Position numbers and translations under genes: made by a program. From Anisodus tanguticus (Eukaryota; Streptophyta; Magnoliopsida; Solanales; Solanaceae), in NCBI GenBank assembly GCA_034509755.1, contig CM067556.1:8827501-8891500 (forward strand): a stretch of 64,000 nucleotides of DNA, read 5' to 3'. Numbering within the stretch: position 1 is the first letter of the stretch; the number at the start of each line of letters is the position of its first letter. Of the stretch, positions 33,958 through 45,814 are shown one piece after another. The notes under the pieces were generated by a model. That model was given only the letters and a program-made list of their open reading frames with translations. It made no database searches and had not been told where the DNA came from.

Positions 33958-36900
33958 CACCCCCGCAGTCATAGCGGGCGGTCTTCGAACGCTGAGATTG
34001 TCCCTAAAATCTTCATAAAGGACCGAGGGAAGACCTTTTGTAAAGATGTCTGCAATCTGATATCTCGACGGGACGTGACAGACGCGTACCTGACCCCGAG
34101 CAACCTTTTCACAGACAAAGTGAATGTCCATCTCGATATGTTTAGTGCGTTGGTGCTGAACAGGATTACCAGAAAGGTAAATGACACTAATATTATCGCA
34201 ATAAACCAAGGTTGCCTTTTGAATTGGACAATGAAGCTCTAAAAGCAAATTACGTAACCAACATGATTCTGATACCACATTGGCTACCCCTCAATATTCA
34301 ACCTCGGCACTTGAGCGGGATAGAGTCGCTTGACGCTTCGCAGACCAGGAGACCAAGTTGTTGCCAAGGAACATACAGTAGCCAGACGTACACCGTCTGG
34401 TGTCTGGACACCCACCCCAATCAGCATATGTGTATAAGACAAATGTGGATGTCGCTGAAGAATACAAATGCAAACCATAGTGCAGTGTACCCTGAATATA
34501 CCGAATGATGCGTTTGAGTGCATTCATGTGCTCAATTCTGGGATCATGCATGAATAAACACACCAACTGGACAACGTACGTAATATCCGGTCTTGTAAAG
34601 GTAAGTTACTGAAGGGCCCCTGCAAGACTGCGATAGCGGGTCAGATCTTCGTAAGGTGCGCCGACCGCGACACTAAGCTTGGGCTTTGTATCAACTGGAG
34701 TGGAAGTGGACTTACATGATGACATCTCAGCCCTCTCGAAAATCTCAGTTGCATACTTTCATTGAGACAAGAACAATCCATCTGAATGGCGCTTGACGGC
34801 AACCCCCAAAAGAAATTCAAGGGCCCTAAGTCTTTCATAGCAAACTCAGAGCTGAGCATGTTCATGATAGATTGGAGTAAGTCATCGGAAAAGGCAGTCA
34901 AAATGATATCATCCACATACAACAGAATGTAGGCCAAGGACGAACCACGATGGTAGATGAACAACGAATTATCTGACCTGTTGTGAGTAAACCCAACAGT
35001 CGAAACATAGTCAGCAAACCTTGTATACCAGGTCTGTGGCGACTGCTTAAGCCCATATAAGGACTTCTTCATCAAACATACATGATGAGGATGATTGGGA
35101 TCCCTGAACCCCAACGGCTGATACATATATACTGTTTCCTTGAGATCACCATGTAGGAAAGCATTCTTGACATCCAACTGATGAATATGTCATGCCTTTG
35201 AAAGAGCCAAGCTAAGCATAGTGTGAATGGTAGCTGGCTTGACCACCGGACTAAACGTCTCCCCACAATCTATCCCAACCTGCTGAGTCTTACCATCATC
35301 TACAAGTCGCACCTTATGTCGAGCAAATGACCCATCTGAATTCTCCTTATGAGCAAAAATCCACATAGACATGATAACATTAATACCAGATGGACGGGGC
35401 ACCAACTCCCACATCTTATTATCAATAAGAGCATTATATTCATCAGTAATAGCAAATTTCCAATTCGGGTCGTTTAAGGCAGACACAGGATTACGGGGCA
35501 AGTGGAATTTAGAGACATTCGAATGTAAATTAAAATATTTTTTGGTGTAAAAACACCCCGCTGATTACGAGTGACTGGTCTATAACTCGAGGAAGAAGGG
35601 GACAGATTTTGGGAATTTTCTGGGCTCGGGATGGACTGGCCAACAGGCAATGGGCCTGCTGGCCCAATTCGGCAAACTAGAGCGAATCGGACCGAGTTCC
35701 GAGACCGGGGTGGGACTCGGCCCAATCGCTGGAACTGATCCAGTGATGGGAAACTGCGACGGAACAGTGGGGCCAGCGGACAGTGGGTCCGCTGAAGAAT
35801 TTTAGGTGCGGGGTATGTCCGAAAACTGGTGAGTAATATACGGGGATATACCATCATCCAAATAATTATACGAACTTGGCTCGGTAGTATGAACTTTAGT
35901 AAAGGGAAATTGAGTTTCATAAAAAATTACATGGCGATTAATAATGATTTTCTTGGAGGATAAATCAAAGTACTTGTAACCACGATGATTAGACGGATAA
36001 TCCAAAAACACACACGGAGTAGACCGGGCCTGAAGTTTGTTAATTATGGTGGACGGGAATAACGGATAACACAAGCACCCAAGACCCGAAGATGAGAATA
36101 AGAATGATTCTTATTATATAAAATTTGGAGGGGGGAAGAATATGTCAGACCTTTGGAAGGAATTATGTTTAGTAGATACGTGGCCATTTGTAGAGCATGA
36201 TGCCAAAAATATGGGGGTATGAAAGCATGAATTAAGAGAGTGCAGACAATGTTATTTATGGAACGAATTTTGCGTTCGGCTTTCCCATTTTGTGAAGATG
36301 TATGAGGACAGGAAAAATGAAAATTGATCCCATTATTAGCACAGAACATCCGAAACTCCATATTGTCATACTCTTTTCCGTTATCACATTGAATATTTTT
36401 TATTTCTCTTTCGAATTGGGTTCTAATGAATGCTCTAAATTTTACGAAGACGGAAAACACTTGAGATTTATTTGCAATTGGAAACGTCCACAAAAATTTA
36501 GAATAATCATCCAAAAAGAGAACATAATACCGATGAACCAACGAACTTAGAATAGGAGACGTCCATAGGTCGCTATGAATAATATCAAATGACATTGAAG
36601 TATGAGAATTTGAGTCTACAAATGTCAACTTAACAATTTTTCCTAACGAACATGATTGACAAATTATAGTACGACTCGTACCCTTATAAGAAATAAAACT
36701 ATTTTTATCTAAAACGGACAAAATAGAGGATCCCGGATGACCAAGACGAGCATGCCACAAGGAAGGAGAAATGGCTGTAAAGGCTGAGGGCAAGGCTTGA
36801 CTCGATGGACTGAAACCGGGTGTGATAGGATAAATATCTCCCCTACTATCACACCTCATGAGAGGACTCCCCGTCTTGAAATCCTTCACATAGAAACCAA

Positions 36901-37160
36901 AAGGATCAAATTCAACAGAAACAGAATTGTCAGTGGTGAACTTTCGGACAAACACTAAGTTTTTAATCAATTTGGGGGCATGTAAAGTATTTTTCAAGAT
37001 AAGGGGTGGATTGAGGGGAGACAACGTTTTCTGACCATAACCTTGAATTGGAATAGAGTTATCATTACCAACAATTATACCTCAATGGTTGCTCAAATTA
37101 GAATAAGATGAGAGAGTACCTGAATCGGATGTCATATGGGTAGTGGCACCAGTATCCATA
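33952..37160 (-). pseudogene. copia element 2 pol (protease, integrase, RT, RNase H)
   Basis: Protease DTGATTHMTSDS-like start near 37150. A 326-codon open frame at 36044-37024 carries the GAG-pre-integrase (WHARLGHPGSS, zinc-binding CQSC) and integrase core (FDIIHSDLWTSP, LDDYSKFLWTFP, NGKAERKIRSINN). RT spans about 34641-35501, with QVGIDCGETFSPVVKPATI, VKNAFLHGDLKETVYMYQPL and the catalytic YVDDIIL. RNase H ends with TLVYCDNISVIYLSGNPV and QIADIFTKGLP (33952-34278). Several frame breaks make it non-functional as one protein. Confidence 0.9.
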
Positions 37161-37364
37161 TACCAATTCGGGTCTAGTTGAGTCAAACCTAGTGTGTGCA
37201 TTACGGCCTCGATATCTGTCTGAGTGGGGCCTGCTGCGTGGTGAGCTTGCGGAGGCCGGGGCCCAAGTATTCCAGAACTGGGTTGTCCTGGGCCGTAACT
37301 GCTAGTACTGCCGTTACTAGGCCAGTGGGCAGTGGGTCGTCTAGGCTGCTGGAAAGCCCACTAG

Positions 37365-38296
37365 CTAGAAGTTGGGAACTGTTGTGGAGGTGGGCCGTAG
37401 GGCCATTGGCCACTGGTCCAAGCCCACGGCCCAAGGCTGAGACCAGGGGTTCGGTGGCCCACTGTAACCTGGACGGAGTCCACTACCACTGCTTTGGCCA
37501 CCGTGACTGCTGCCGGAGCCGCCGCGTTTGCCCCTGTGATTTTTTCCATTATTTTTCCGGCCATTTTTTCTGCACCCGTGAGATTGGTTTTGGTTCGAAT
37601 TGTTACCAAAATTTTGAGGACTAGGTAAGGAAGTCATCATGACCACGGGACTAGCATTAGTAGCCGCCTTTTTAGCCAATCCGACTTCTTCCAAGGTAAG
37701 CATGGATCGAGTTTGATAGAACCTTGGAAGATGATTACTTTGACGAAGGAGAGTTCCAACGCCACTATAGGCCTCGGATAGGCCAACGACCACCTGTAAA
37801 GAAAGACGATTTTCACTAACTGGCGCACCAACGTTGCGGAGTTAGTCCGCCAATTACTTCAACCTTTTGCAATATGCTGAAACGTTCGGGAAATTTTCCA
37901 TGTTGACGTTGGAAAAATCATGTTCAAGAGTAACAACTCTGGAATTTTGATTATCCTGAAATATATCACGCAGTCTATCCCATGCAGCCATCGCCGTAGC
38001 GTCTGGCTCAATAATCGTCTGCAATAGGTCGGTGGAGATAGTAGAATAAATCCACTGAAGGACAGTGGCATCAAGTGTTGTCCATAACTTAGGATCATCC
38101 TCGCGTTTAGGCACCTCGGTATCATCAGGAATCGCGGGGATTATGTGATGATGACTTGATGCGAACGAGCGTGAATTTTGAACAACTCGGCCCACGTCGC
38201 GTATTGGACGTTTTCTATTTCAAGAATTAACGGGATATGATTCTTGATGTTAGAAACAACAAGGGCAGGGTGAAACGTGTTCTTTGACGTAGACAT
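37365..38296 (-). pseudogene. copia element 2 gag
   Basis: Starts at 38296 with MSTSKNTFHPALVVSNIKNH and continues LEIENVQYATWAELFKIHAR, then DATAMAAWDRLRDIFQDNQN. After breaks comes a Gly/Asn/Ser-rich C-terminal tail (37365-37793) in place of a clear CCHC zinc knuckle. A frame shift near 38150 and a stop near 37850 split it. Confidence 0.85.
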
Positions 38297-38451
38297 AACG
38301 AAAGAACAATAGGTGAAAGAGGAATTTGTAAGAGAGATTTTGAGAGCGGAAGAACAATTTGGTAAACCCGAAGGGGGGGGGGGGGTCTCGGCCGAGAGGA
38401 AGAACAAAATTTGGGAGAGAAATTTTTGTTTGACCTAGACTTTTGATACCA

Positions 38452-38814
38452 TGAAAGAAATAATCCTCTTGATTATTTTCATTAATTGAAAGGTATATAT
38501 ACAAGTTATATATTTTCATAATAGGAGAATCCTATTCCTATTCTACTCCTAAAACCTTCTTCTACCATAATTCTAACTATACAATTATGGTAAGTGTACA
38601 AGACTAATTAATGTAACATTTACACTACAATATATTAACAATATATACCAAATATACATCCCTGCCCGTGATGGGCTTCTGGGCTGCTGGAGATGCCCAC
38701 TGCTGGGCTACTGGAGATGCCCACTGCCGAGATGGGCCAGAATCCACTGCATTGCCCGTGATATACACTTATGTATATCAAGTATATATCACGGATATAT
38801 TACCTTGTTTAACA
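38452..38814 (-). repeat. 5' LTR of copia element 2 with 24-bp internal duplication
   Basis: 363 bp, same ends as the partner. The extra length is mainly a 24-bp tandem repeat (unit GGGCTGCTGGAGATGCCCAC plus 4 nt) at about 38680-38727 that is single copy in the 3' LTR. Confidence 0.92.
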
Positions 38815-39180
38815 GTAACTGAACTTTTGACTTTCTTAATTCATGACATCTTTTCTGAGATCCTTTATCCTTCGAGTTAAATCAAGTTACAGAAAATTAA
38901 ACAAACTGAAATCTAATACCAACTCACAGTAACATCAAGCACCAGAAATAGTTGAAGCCTTGACCACTTACAAGATATGCTACAGTATCTGCAATTCTAC
39001 TAGGAGTAGTATACATCTAAGCCATAGCATCATACAACAATATCAATTTGCACACTAAATAGAAGTATTAAATATAATCAAACTGTAGAATTGTATTAAT
39101 CTCCTTTGAGGAGTCTTTCACATTAATATAAATATATATAGGTGTACAATGTTGAATCATTTTACAATAAGGATCCCATC

Positions 39181-39387
39181 CTACCATAAATTATTGGGAT
39201 TGTGTAAAATGACATCTTTGGCTGTGACATCAGGTAGGGAATTAGGTGAGACATTTGGGACAATAGGTGGTCTTTCGATATGGCCAGTGTTGTAAATTTT
39301 TATAAGACCTTCAATTTCTTCGACTACAACTATTCCATGTTGTTGATGATGGTCTTGCCTTGGATCGTATGAAATGGCAGTCACCAT
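39181..39387 (-). pseudogene. N-terminal fragment of a plant carboxylesterase (CXE family)
   Basis: From an ATG at 39387 the frame reads MVTAISYDPRQDHHQQHGIV, then VVEEIEGLIKIYNTGHIERP, PIVPNVSPNS, DVTAKDVILHNPNNLW, then TAG. This matches the first ~68 residues of plant carboxylesterases (alpha/beta hydrolases related to GID1), whose N-termini carry EEIEGLIKVYKDGHVERPP and DVTAKDVVI. The oxyanion-hole HGGG box and catalytic Ser-Asp-His are absent, and nothing resembling them follows. A complete enzyme needs about 320 residues, so this is a broken piece between two retrotransposons. Confidence 0.65.
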
Positions 39388-40214
39388 TTTTCTTCTTCTA
39401 CCTTTGTAGTGAGTAATTTGTTTTTTTTGTGCTGGGGTTTGGTGATTTATCAGTAGCTTGTCTTGCGGCATATCCGATACCCCACTTCGTAAAATGTGAA
39501 GTAAGAAAAGTGAAGGATCCTTTGGCACAACACGGAATTTTATTTTAGTTTTGGGTCAATGTAGTTAATACATTTTCATTATATATTGTATTTCTTCATT
39601 CTTAACAAGAAATTCGGGTTGAGTCTTAAAAATTGAATTCTTTTGGTTGTGTAACGCATTTTACTTGCAAAATAAATTTCCTAATGCAAATCCAAATAAG
39701 TCGGCCGGATGCATACACCAAGGGGAAAAACACACTATTTTTTCTAGAATTTGTTATGACGAGCATTGACGGTGCATAATACATCCATTAGATTTAGTGC
39801 AATAGCTAGTGACTATTTATAAACCCACAAAAATAAGTAACTGATTTCTTATAATAAATTAAATTACACTATGAAGATATAAGTTATTTACGGTATCAAT
39901 ATATATAATTTAATAGTTTCTCTATAGATCAGATTGTGAACAACTATGGTCCGAGATACGGAATAAATACTCTTACCATGGGGGAATCACCGTGCGCCCA
40001 AAGTGAGAGCAGTTTAATATTCATAAATCTCCCGCAATAAGTAGTTAAGCGACTGTCCGCATGTATAATAATTCTTCGGCTTCGTAAAAGAGGTGTATCT
40101 AAATTCTAAAGGGTTAAAGTTATTCCTAGAATTTGTACCAGCGGTTGAAGATTATCATTGGTTGAAAATTAACATTAAGTAATAAAAATATTTTTTGTAA
40201 AATTATTCTCTTAA

Positions 40215-40346
40215 TAAGTTAAATAATCAATCACAATTCACAACAACAAACCTAGTGTAATTTCACGTGATATAGAAAGATAAGTTAAATAATCAATCAC
40301 AATTCATAACAACAAACCTAGTGTAATTTCACGTGATATAGAAAGA
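40215..40346 (-). repeat. 66-bp tandem duplication carrying a TS-SINE-like tail
   Basis: The 66-bp unit 40215-40280 is repeated at 40281-40346 with one substitution (TTCACAAC against TTCATAAC). Within it, AACAACAAACCTAGTGTAAT is the reverse complement of a TS-type SINE 3' end with its TTG repeat. A degraded SINE end has probably been duplicated with its flank. Confidence 0.75.
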
Positions 40347-40660
40347 TAGAGTGTATGCAAACTTTATCTCTACTTTTAAAAAATAAATAAATTTAATTTA
40401 ATATAATATCACATCAAACAAAATGAGTTTGAATTTTATCACCATCTCGAAAAGAATTTTGACGCGTTTGCCTCCGAATCCCAAATCGCACAAGTATATC
40501 ATCCATAGATAAACTGGATCAGAAGTTACTAGAAATGCGTTGAATCTATTGGAGTATTTATTATCTATATAGGAAAGTCTAAGAAATTTCCCTATGTAAG
40601 TCATGACGACACTTGTCTGTTTGTAACCTCCTCCTTTTCATAATATTTACCAAGTGTTAA

Positions 40661-43600
40661 TGTTAGATTATGGTGATTATTTTCATAATCCAATCAAATA
40701 ATTTATATTTAGGTTGTAAATATTCTTAGTATATTATCAGTATATTCTACCATAATTGTAGCCTAAATTAGGTCTTGTATTGATGTATATAATATGTATT
40801 CAATGAATGAAATGATCATGGAAAATATTTTCTTCGTGATATCAAGAGCCAAAAATTAATCTTCCCAAATCCTATCCTAAGCCGCCGGCCACACCCTACT
40901 TCGCCCCCCTCTCGCCGAAACCCTACCTTTCTTTTTCGGTTTTCCCTTCCCAAAACCCTAGGGTTTTCTCTTTGCCAAAAACCCTAATCAGGGATCTACC
41001 CTTTGCCAAAAAAAACCCTACATCTCTTCATTCTTGTTTTTCGCATTACACTTCAACAATGGCCGACCAACAAAAATTACATCCCGCTCTTGCCGTTAAC
41101 AACATCTGGAATTTCATTCCGGTGATTCTTGAGATGGAAAAAGGACAATATTCATCTTGTGCGGAGTTATTCAAAATCCATTGCCGCGCATACCAAGTCT
41201 TCGACCATATTCTACCTCCCAAACCTCACCCCGGTGTCACGGAGAAAAACACTGATATGGCACTATGATCTCGCTTGGATGCTATAGTCCTTTAATGAAT
41301 TTGCGACACCATATCAAATGATCTTTTGCACACCATATTGGAACCAAATTCGATGGCGCAACAAACATGAGAGCGTTTGCAAAATATTTAGATAACAAAA
41401 TTTCTCGGACAGTTTATCTAGAAACTCAATTCACCAATGTCAAATTGGATGATTATCCAAACGTCTCCGCATATTGTCAAGAGTTGAAAATGCTTGCCAA
41501 TCAACTATCAAATGTGGTTGCACCGGTGACGAATCAAAGGTTAGTTCTTCAATTATTGCGGGTTTGAATGAACAATATGATGATGTTGCTATGTTCATTC
41601 AATAAATTAATCTGTTACCACCATTCTATGAGGCTCATTCGAGACTGATTCTTGAAGAAACCCGAAAACAAAAACAGGCGGCGACAGCGGCAAACAATGC
41701 CGGCACTTCCCTCCTTTTCACCAACACGTATACCGATGATTTTGGTCCTCAAAATCCTGGTTCAAACAGTGGTACAAATCGAACCAATAATGGACCAAAA
41801 TGGGATCAAAATCCCAACAATAACAAATGAAAAATAATCGTGGTGGCGGACAACATTCCGGTGGTGGTAACAACCGTGGCCGTAGGGGCAAAATCGACCC
41901 CACTGGCAATAGCAAAACCACCCAGGCGGCGGGCAGTGGGGGCAGTACCCGTCGTGAGGTTGGCAGCCGCAATAATGGGCTGCCACTCCCTGCCCATACC
42001 CTAACACACTGTGGACCAGGCCACTTCCATCCGCTCGGCAGCTCAGAATTCTTGGTAGTCGTCCGCAACAATCATTTGCAGCCCATGGACCATCTCCCTG
42101 AAGTTATGTCCCGACGGACATCGAGAAATCCATGTAGACCATGACATTCAATGTTCTCGACGACAACTGGTACATGGACACATCGCAACCTCTCACATGA
42201 CGACATCTCAAGGTACACTCTCATCTTATTTTAATATGAGCAGTAATAAAAATATTGTGGTTGGCAGTGGACAAGAAATTCTAATTCATGGTATTGGGCA
42301 ATCAAAAATCACACCCCTTACCCACCTTTACAGTTAAACAATGTCTTACATGCACCCAAACTTATTAAAATCTTGGTATATGTGCATCATTTCACAACTG
42401 ACAACAATATTTCTGTTAACTTTGATCCGTTTGGATTTTTCGTGAAGGATTTTCGGACAAAAATGCCACTAATGAAATGTAATAGCATTGGGGATTTGTA
42501 TCCCATCACCACCAACAACAACAACCAATCCACCTCTCCATCAACTTTTGTTGCTCTTTCTCCTCATTTATGGCATAATCGGTTGGGATACCCGGGAGCG
42601 CCTGTGTTAAACTCCCTTAGGAAAAATAAGTTTATTGATTGTAAAAAAAATAGTTCTCATATTTGTCAGTGTTGCATTTTTGGAAAACATGTTAAGTTAC
42701 TTTTTTCTCTGTCTACTTCAAACACTATTATGCCAATTGATATCATGCATAGTGACTTATGGACATCCCCAATTTTAAGTTCGGTAGGTCACAAGTATTA
42801 CATGCTTATTTTGGATGATTACTCTAATTTTCTTTGGACATTTCTTATTGGAAAGAAATCACAGGTTCACAATATATTCTTGCAATTTAGTGTGTTCATC
42901 CAAACCCAATTTTAAAAATCTATTAAGTGTTTCCAATGTGACAATGGGGGGAGTTCATAAATGACCAATTTAAGGAGTTTTGTCACAAAAATGGTATGGT
43001 ATTTCGTCTCTCTTGTCTGCACACTTCTCCTTGAAATGGGAAAACTGAACAAAAAATACGAGCAATAAATAATCTAATTCGCATACTTCTTGCACACATG
43101 TCCATACCAACATCATTTTGGCATAATGCTCTTCAAATAACCACATACCTCTTAAACATTCTTCCTAGCAAGCTACTTTCAAACTACTCACTCACACAAA
43201 TTCTCTATCATCGTGTCCCCTCCTACACACATTTGAGAGTTTTCGGGTGTTTGTTTATCCCCTATTTCCTTCCACAATGATAAACAAACTTCAAGCCCGT
43301 TCTACTCTATGTGTATTTTTAGGATATCCACAAAATCATAGGGGGTATACATGTTATGATATGCCTAGTGGGAAATTATCATCTCTCTTCACGTCATTTT
43401 TGATGAATTCAAATTCCCGTTTGCCAAAATACACGCCTCTTCCCCACCCTCATATGATTTTTTGGACACTAGGCTATATCCCCTTGTGCAATACCATTTA
43501 AACAACTCAAATAATCAAGCCCACTACCCTCTCTCCCTCTCCCTCGGTCCCAATACGTGGCCATGTTGGGCCAGCTCATTCCATTTTTCCCCTTCCTCGG

Positions 43601-44566
43601 ACCAATCAAATGCCAAAATTGGGCCGGCCCAAATGAAGGAGCCCACTACTCCCTCTCCTGATGCACATCCAGCCCACAACACCCCGATGGCCCCACTGCC
43701 CCAGTAGCCCACTTCAGCACCAACTTGATCTATCGAGACCAGTGCAATGCATGAGATTTTTCGGCCTAAGTGTCATTTTAATTTGACATACTCTATTCAA
43801 CCATTCCCGATTCCCCCAAACCCAAAAGCTGCTCTATCGGACCCGAATTAGAAGGTTGCCGTGTTAGATGAAATTAATGCTCTTATTAAAAATAAGACGT
43901 GGGAGTTGATGTCCCGTCCGTCGAATGTAAACATAATTCATTATATGTGGTTTTTTTTATCATAAAAAGAAATCTGATGGTTCATTTGAGAAGCACAAAG
44001 CCCGTCTCATTGGTGATGCCATATCTTAGCAGGTTGGAGTGGACTATGATGAAACTTTTAGCCCAGTTGTCAAACCAACAACTATCCTGATAGTTCTCAC
44101 TTTAGCTTTGTCAAAATCATGGTCCATCCATCAGTTGGATGTAAAGAATGCATTCCTCCACGGTCATCTACAAGAAATAGTTTACATGCACCAACCTTTG
44201 GGATTTCGAGACCCTATTCATCCTGATTATGTATGCTTGTTGAAGAAATCTTTATATGGGCTCAAACAGGGCCCCAAGGCATGATATAACAGGTTTGTTG
44301 GGTTTGTTTCCACAATGGGGTTCACACATAGTAAATCTGAACCAGTCGTTGTTCATTTATAAGAAAGAGAATGACATGGCATATATTCTTCTCTATGTTG
44401 ATGACATCATCCTCGCAACATCATCTGATTCTCTTCGCCAGTATATTATGTCTCTTTCTACTTCAGAATTTGCTATGAAAGATTTTGGTCCTTTGAACTA
44501 TTTTGTGAGCATTGATGTTACTCAACAAACCAAACGATTAAGTGTCTAGCCTAAATTTACAGCAAT
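40661..44566 (+). mobile_element. Ty1/copia element 3, 3'-truncated
   Basis: Plus-strand copia relic. A 5' LTR (40661 to about 40836) starts TGTTAGATTATGG, followed immediately by TGATATCAAGAGCC, an initiator tRNA-Met primer-binding site with small changes. Then gag, protease, integrase and RT remnants follow. The RT stops at DFGPLNYFVSIDVTQQ; RNase H and the 3' LTR are missing, and no second TGTTAGATTATGG was found downstream. It lies tail-to-tail with the CCT6 gene. Confidence 0.85.
41059..44549 (+). pseudogene. copia element 3 gag-pol remnant
   Basis: gag begins at 41059 with MADQQKLHPALAVNNIWNFI and is cut by a TGA near 41266. Further pieces are VKLDDYPNVSAYCQELKMLA (41367-41567), integrase with LWHNRLGYPGAPVLNSLRKN and DIMHSDLWTSPILSS (42373-42915), RT with VKNAFLHGHLQEIVYMHQPL (44039-44284) and the YVDDIIL catalytic box (44256-44549). 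Many frameshifts and stops are present. Confidence 0.85.
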
Positions 44567-45814
44567 AATTCCTGAAACCATCAATTGATTTAGATATGGA
44601 TCTTGACTCGGACTGAGATACCTCTACATATTCTAGCTCTAGATCGAAGGAAAAGGAAAAAAAAAATGTCAGTATCACTAGATGACAAGGATCAGATGTA
44701 AAATCATTCACCACTGAGAATTTACAGTCACGTGTGAATTGTTAACAGAACATATACACTATGTGCCATTCGCCATACTTGCGTCCAGAACCACAAAATA
44801 ACCTTCTCGAGAGAGAATGTCTACTCCATGAATAAATGATTAAATGGTCGACCAGACATGCCCTAAAGAAGCATTAGCATCTTCCTAATGTTAAAAGACT
44901 TGGTCACGCTCAGGGGTCATTTGGTTAGAGTATAAAAATATTACTGAATATGATATATTAGCAATATTGAAATTAGTTAAGTCCACATTGATTTTTATCG
45001 GGTTTTTTTATTGTTCTATTAAATGAATAGGGTGTAGTACTTATGTCGTTAATGTCATGGTGTATATACAAATAGTATTGAATAGGAAGTACAACTAATA
45101 CAGTATAAGTTGAAAACACTATGAAACAAGGGATTAAATAATACCAAAACTAATACCAGTATTATTTTCTCTAATACCTCTTGCCAAACGACCTCTCAGT
45201 GTCTAACTAATGACATCTATAAGTTTGATCACTTAAAATTAGTAACACAATCCGTAAGCCCTTCGAAATTCCATTGGCAATACCGGACGCTCACCCATCA
45301 AACTCCTGAACCTGAAAAATCACCCTTACCATCCTTTGACATGGAAGGAATGAACCTCAATAGAACAAAATGAATACTGATGACTCATACATCCACTAAC
45401 TTGAGATTAAGAAAGAGTTGATCGATTGAATGAAACATATTCTGATAATGATTTAATGCAGAAATACAAGTACCGAAGATGTGGTTAGATATAATAATGG
45501 TTCTAATTCTGGAATATAAGACGTGCTAAAATAGGCGACTGATGAACAAAATTCTCTTCACCACCACGAAAATGAAAATCACAACCCTTAACTCGTTTCC
45601 CCTGCAGTGGAGGAAATATTGTCCTATATGCAAATCCAAGCACAACATAACTCTCATTTCTCAGACAACCTCCCCTGGTCTCCTACCAACTCCGTCCATT
45701 TGGCCTGCATATTTTCTTTTTTCCTAATTTCTCCAAGAAAAAACAAATGAACACCATGAGAAAGAAAATGGGAAATCACTGTCCTATGGATATAAATTTA
45801 CATGAAAATAAAAC
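44567..45814. other. CCT6 3' flank
   Basis: About 1.2 kb between the truncated copia element and the CCT6 stop codon. It must contain the CCT6 3' UTR. A small inverted-repeat element sits at 44913-45197; the rest is unassigned. Confidence 0.45.
44913..45197. mobile_element. hAT-like MITE
   Basis: Left end GGGGTCATTTGGTTAGAGTA and right end (reverse complement) GAGGTCGTTTGGCAAGAGGT form imperfect terminal inverted repeats. Inner blocks ATATTACTG and AATACCAGTATTATT are partly inverted. About 285 bp, non-coding. A CTCAG motif occurs on both flanks, but the target duplication is not clear enough to fix borders. Confidence 0.5.

Larger units (their letters stand above)
33621..38814 (-). mobile_element. 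Ty1/copia element 2 (Ale-like), near full length
   Basis: Minus-strand element of 5.2 kb with both LTRs (3' LTR 33621-33957, 5' LTR 38452-38814). A perfect 5-bp target duplication, GTAAC, lies at 33616-33620 and 38815-38819. Beside the 5' LTR the minus strand reads TGGTATCAAAAGTC, an initiator-tRNA-type primer-binding site. Beside the 3' LTR is the polypurine tract TGCGGGGGTG. The order gag-protease-integrase-RT-RNase H is canonical, but stops and frameshifts break the polyprotein. The LTRs differ at about 14-15 positions by eye (roughly 4-5%), so the insertion is not recent. Confidence 0.95.
38820..40660. other. intergenic DNA around the carboxylesterase fragment
   Basis: AT-rich DNA between copia elements 2 and 3. 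Apart from the carboxylesterase piece and a tandem duplication at 40215-40346, I see nothing identifiable. Confidence 0.5.

Noticed and set aside
37196..37624. 142-codon plus-strand frame rich in Cys, Arg and Gly
   Set aside because: Antisense shadow of the Gly/Asn-rich gag tail of copia element 2.
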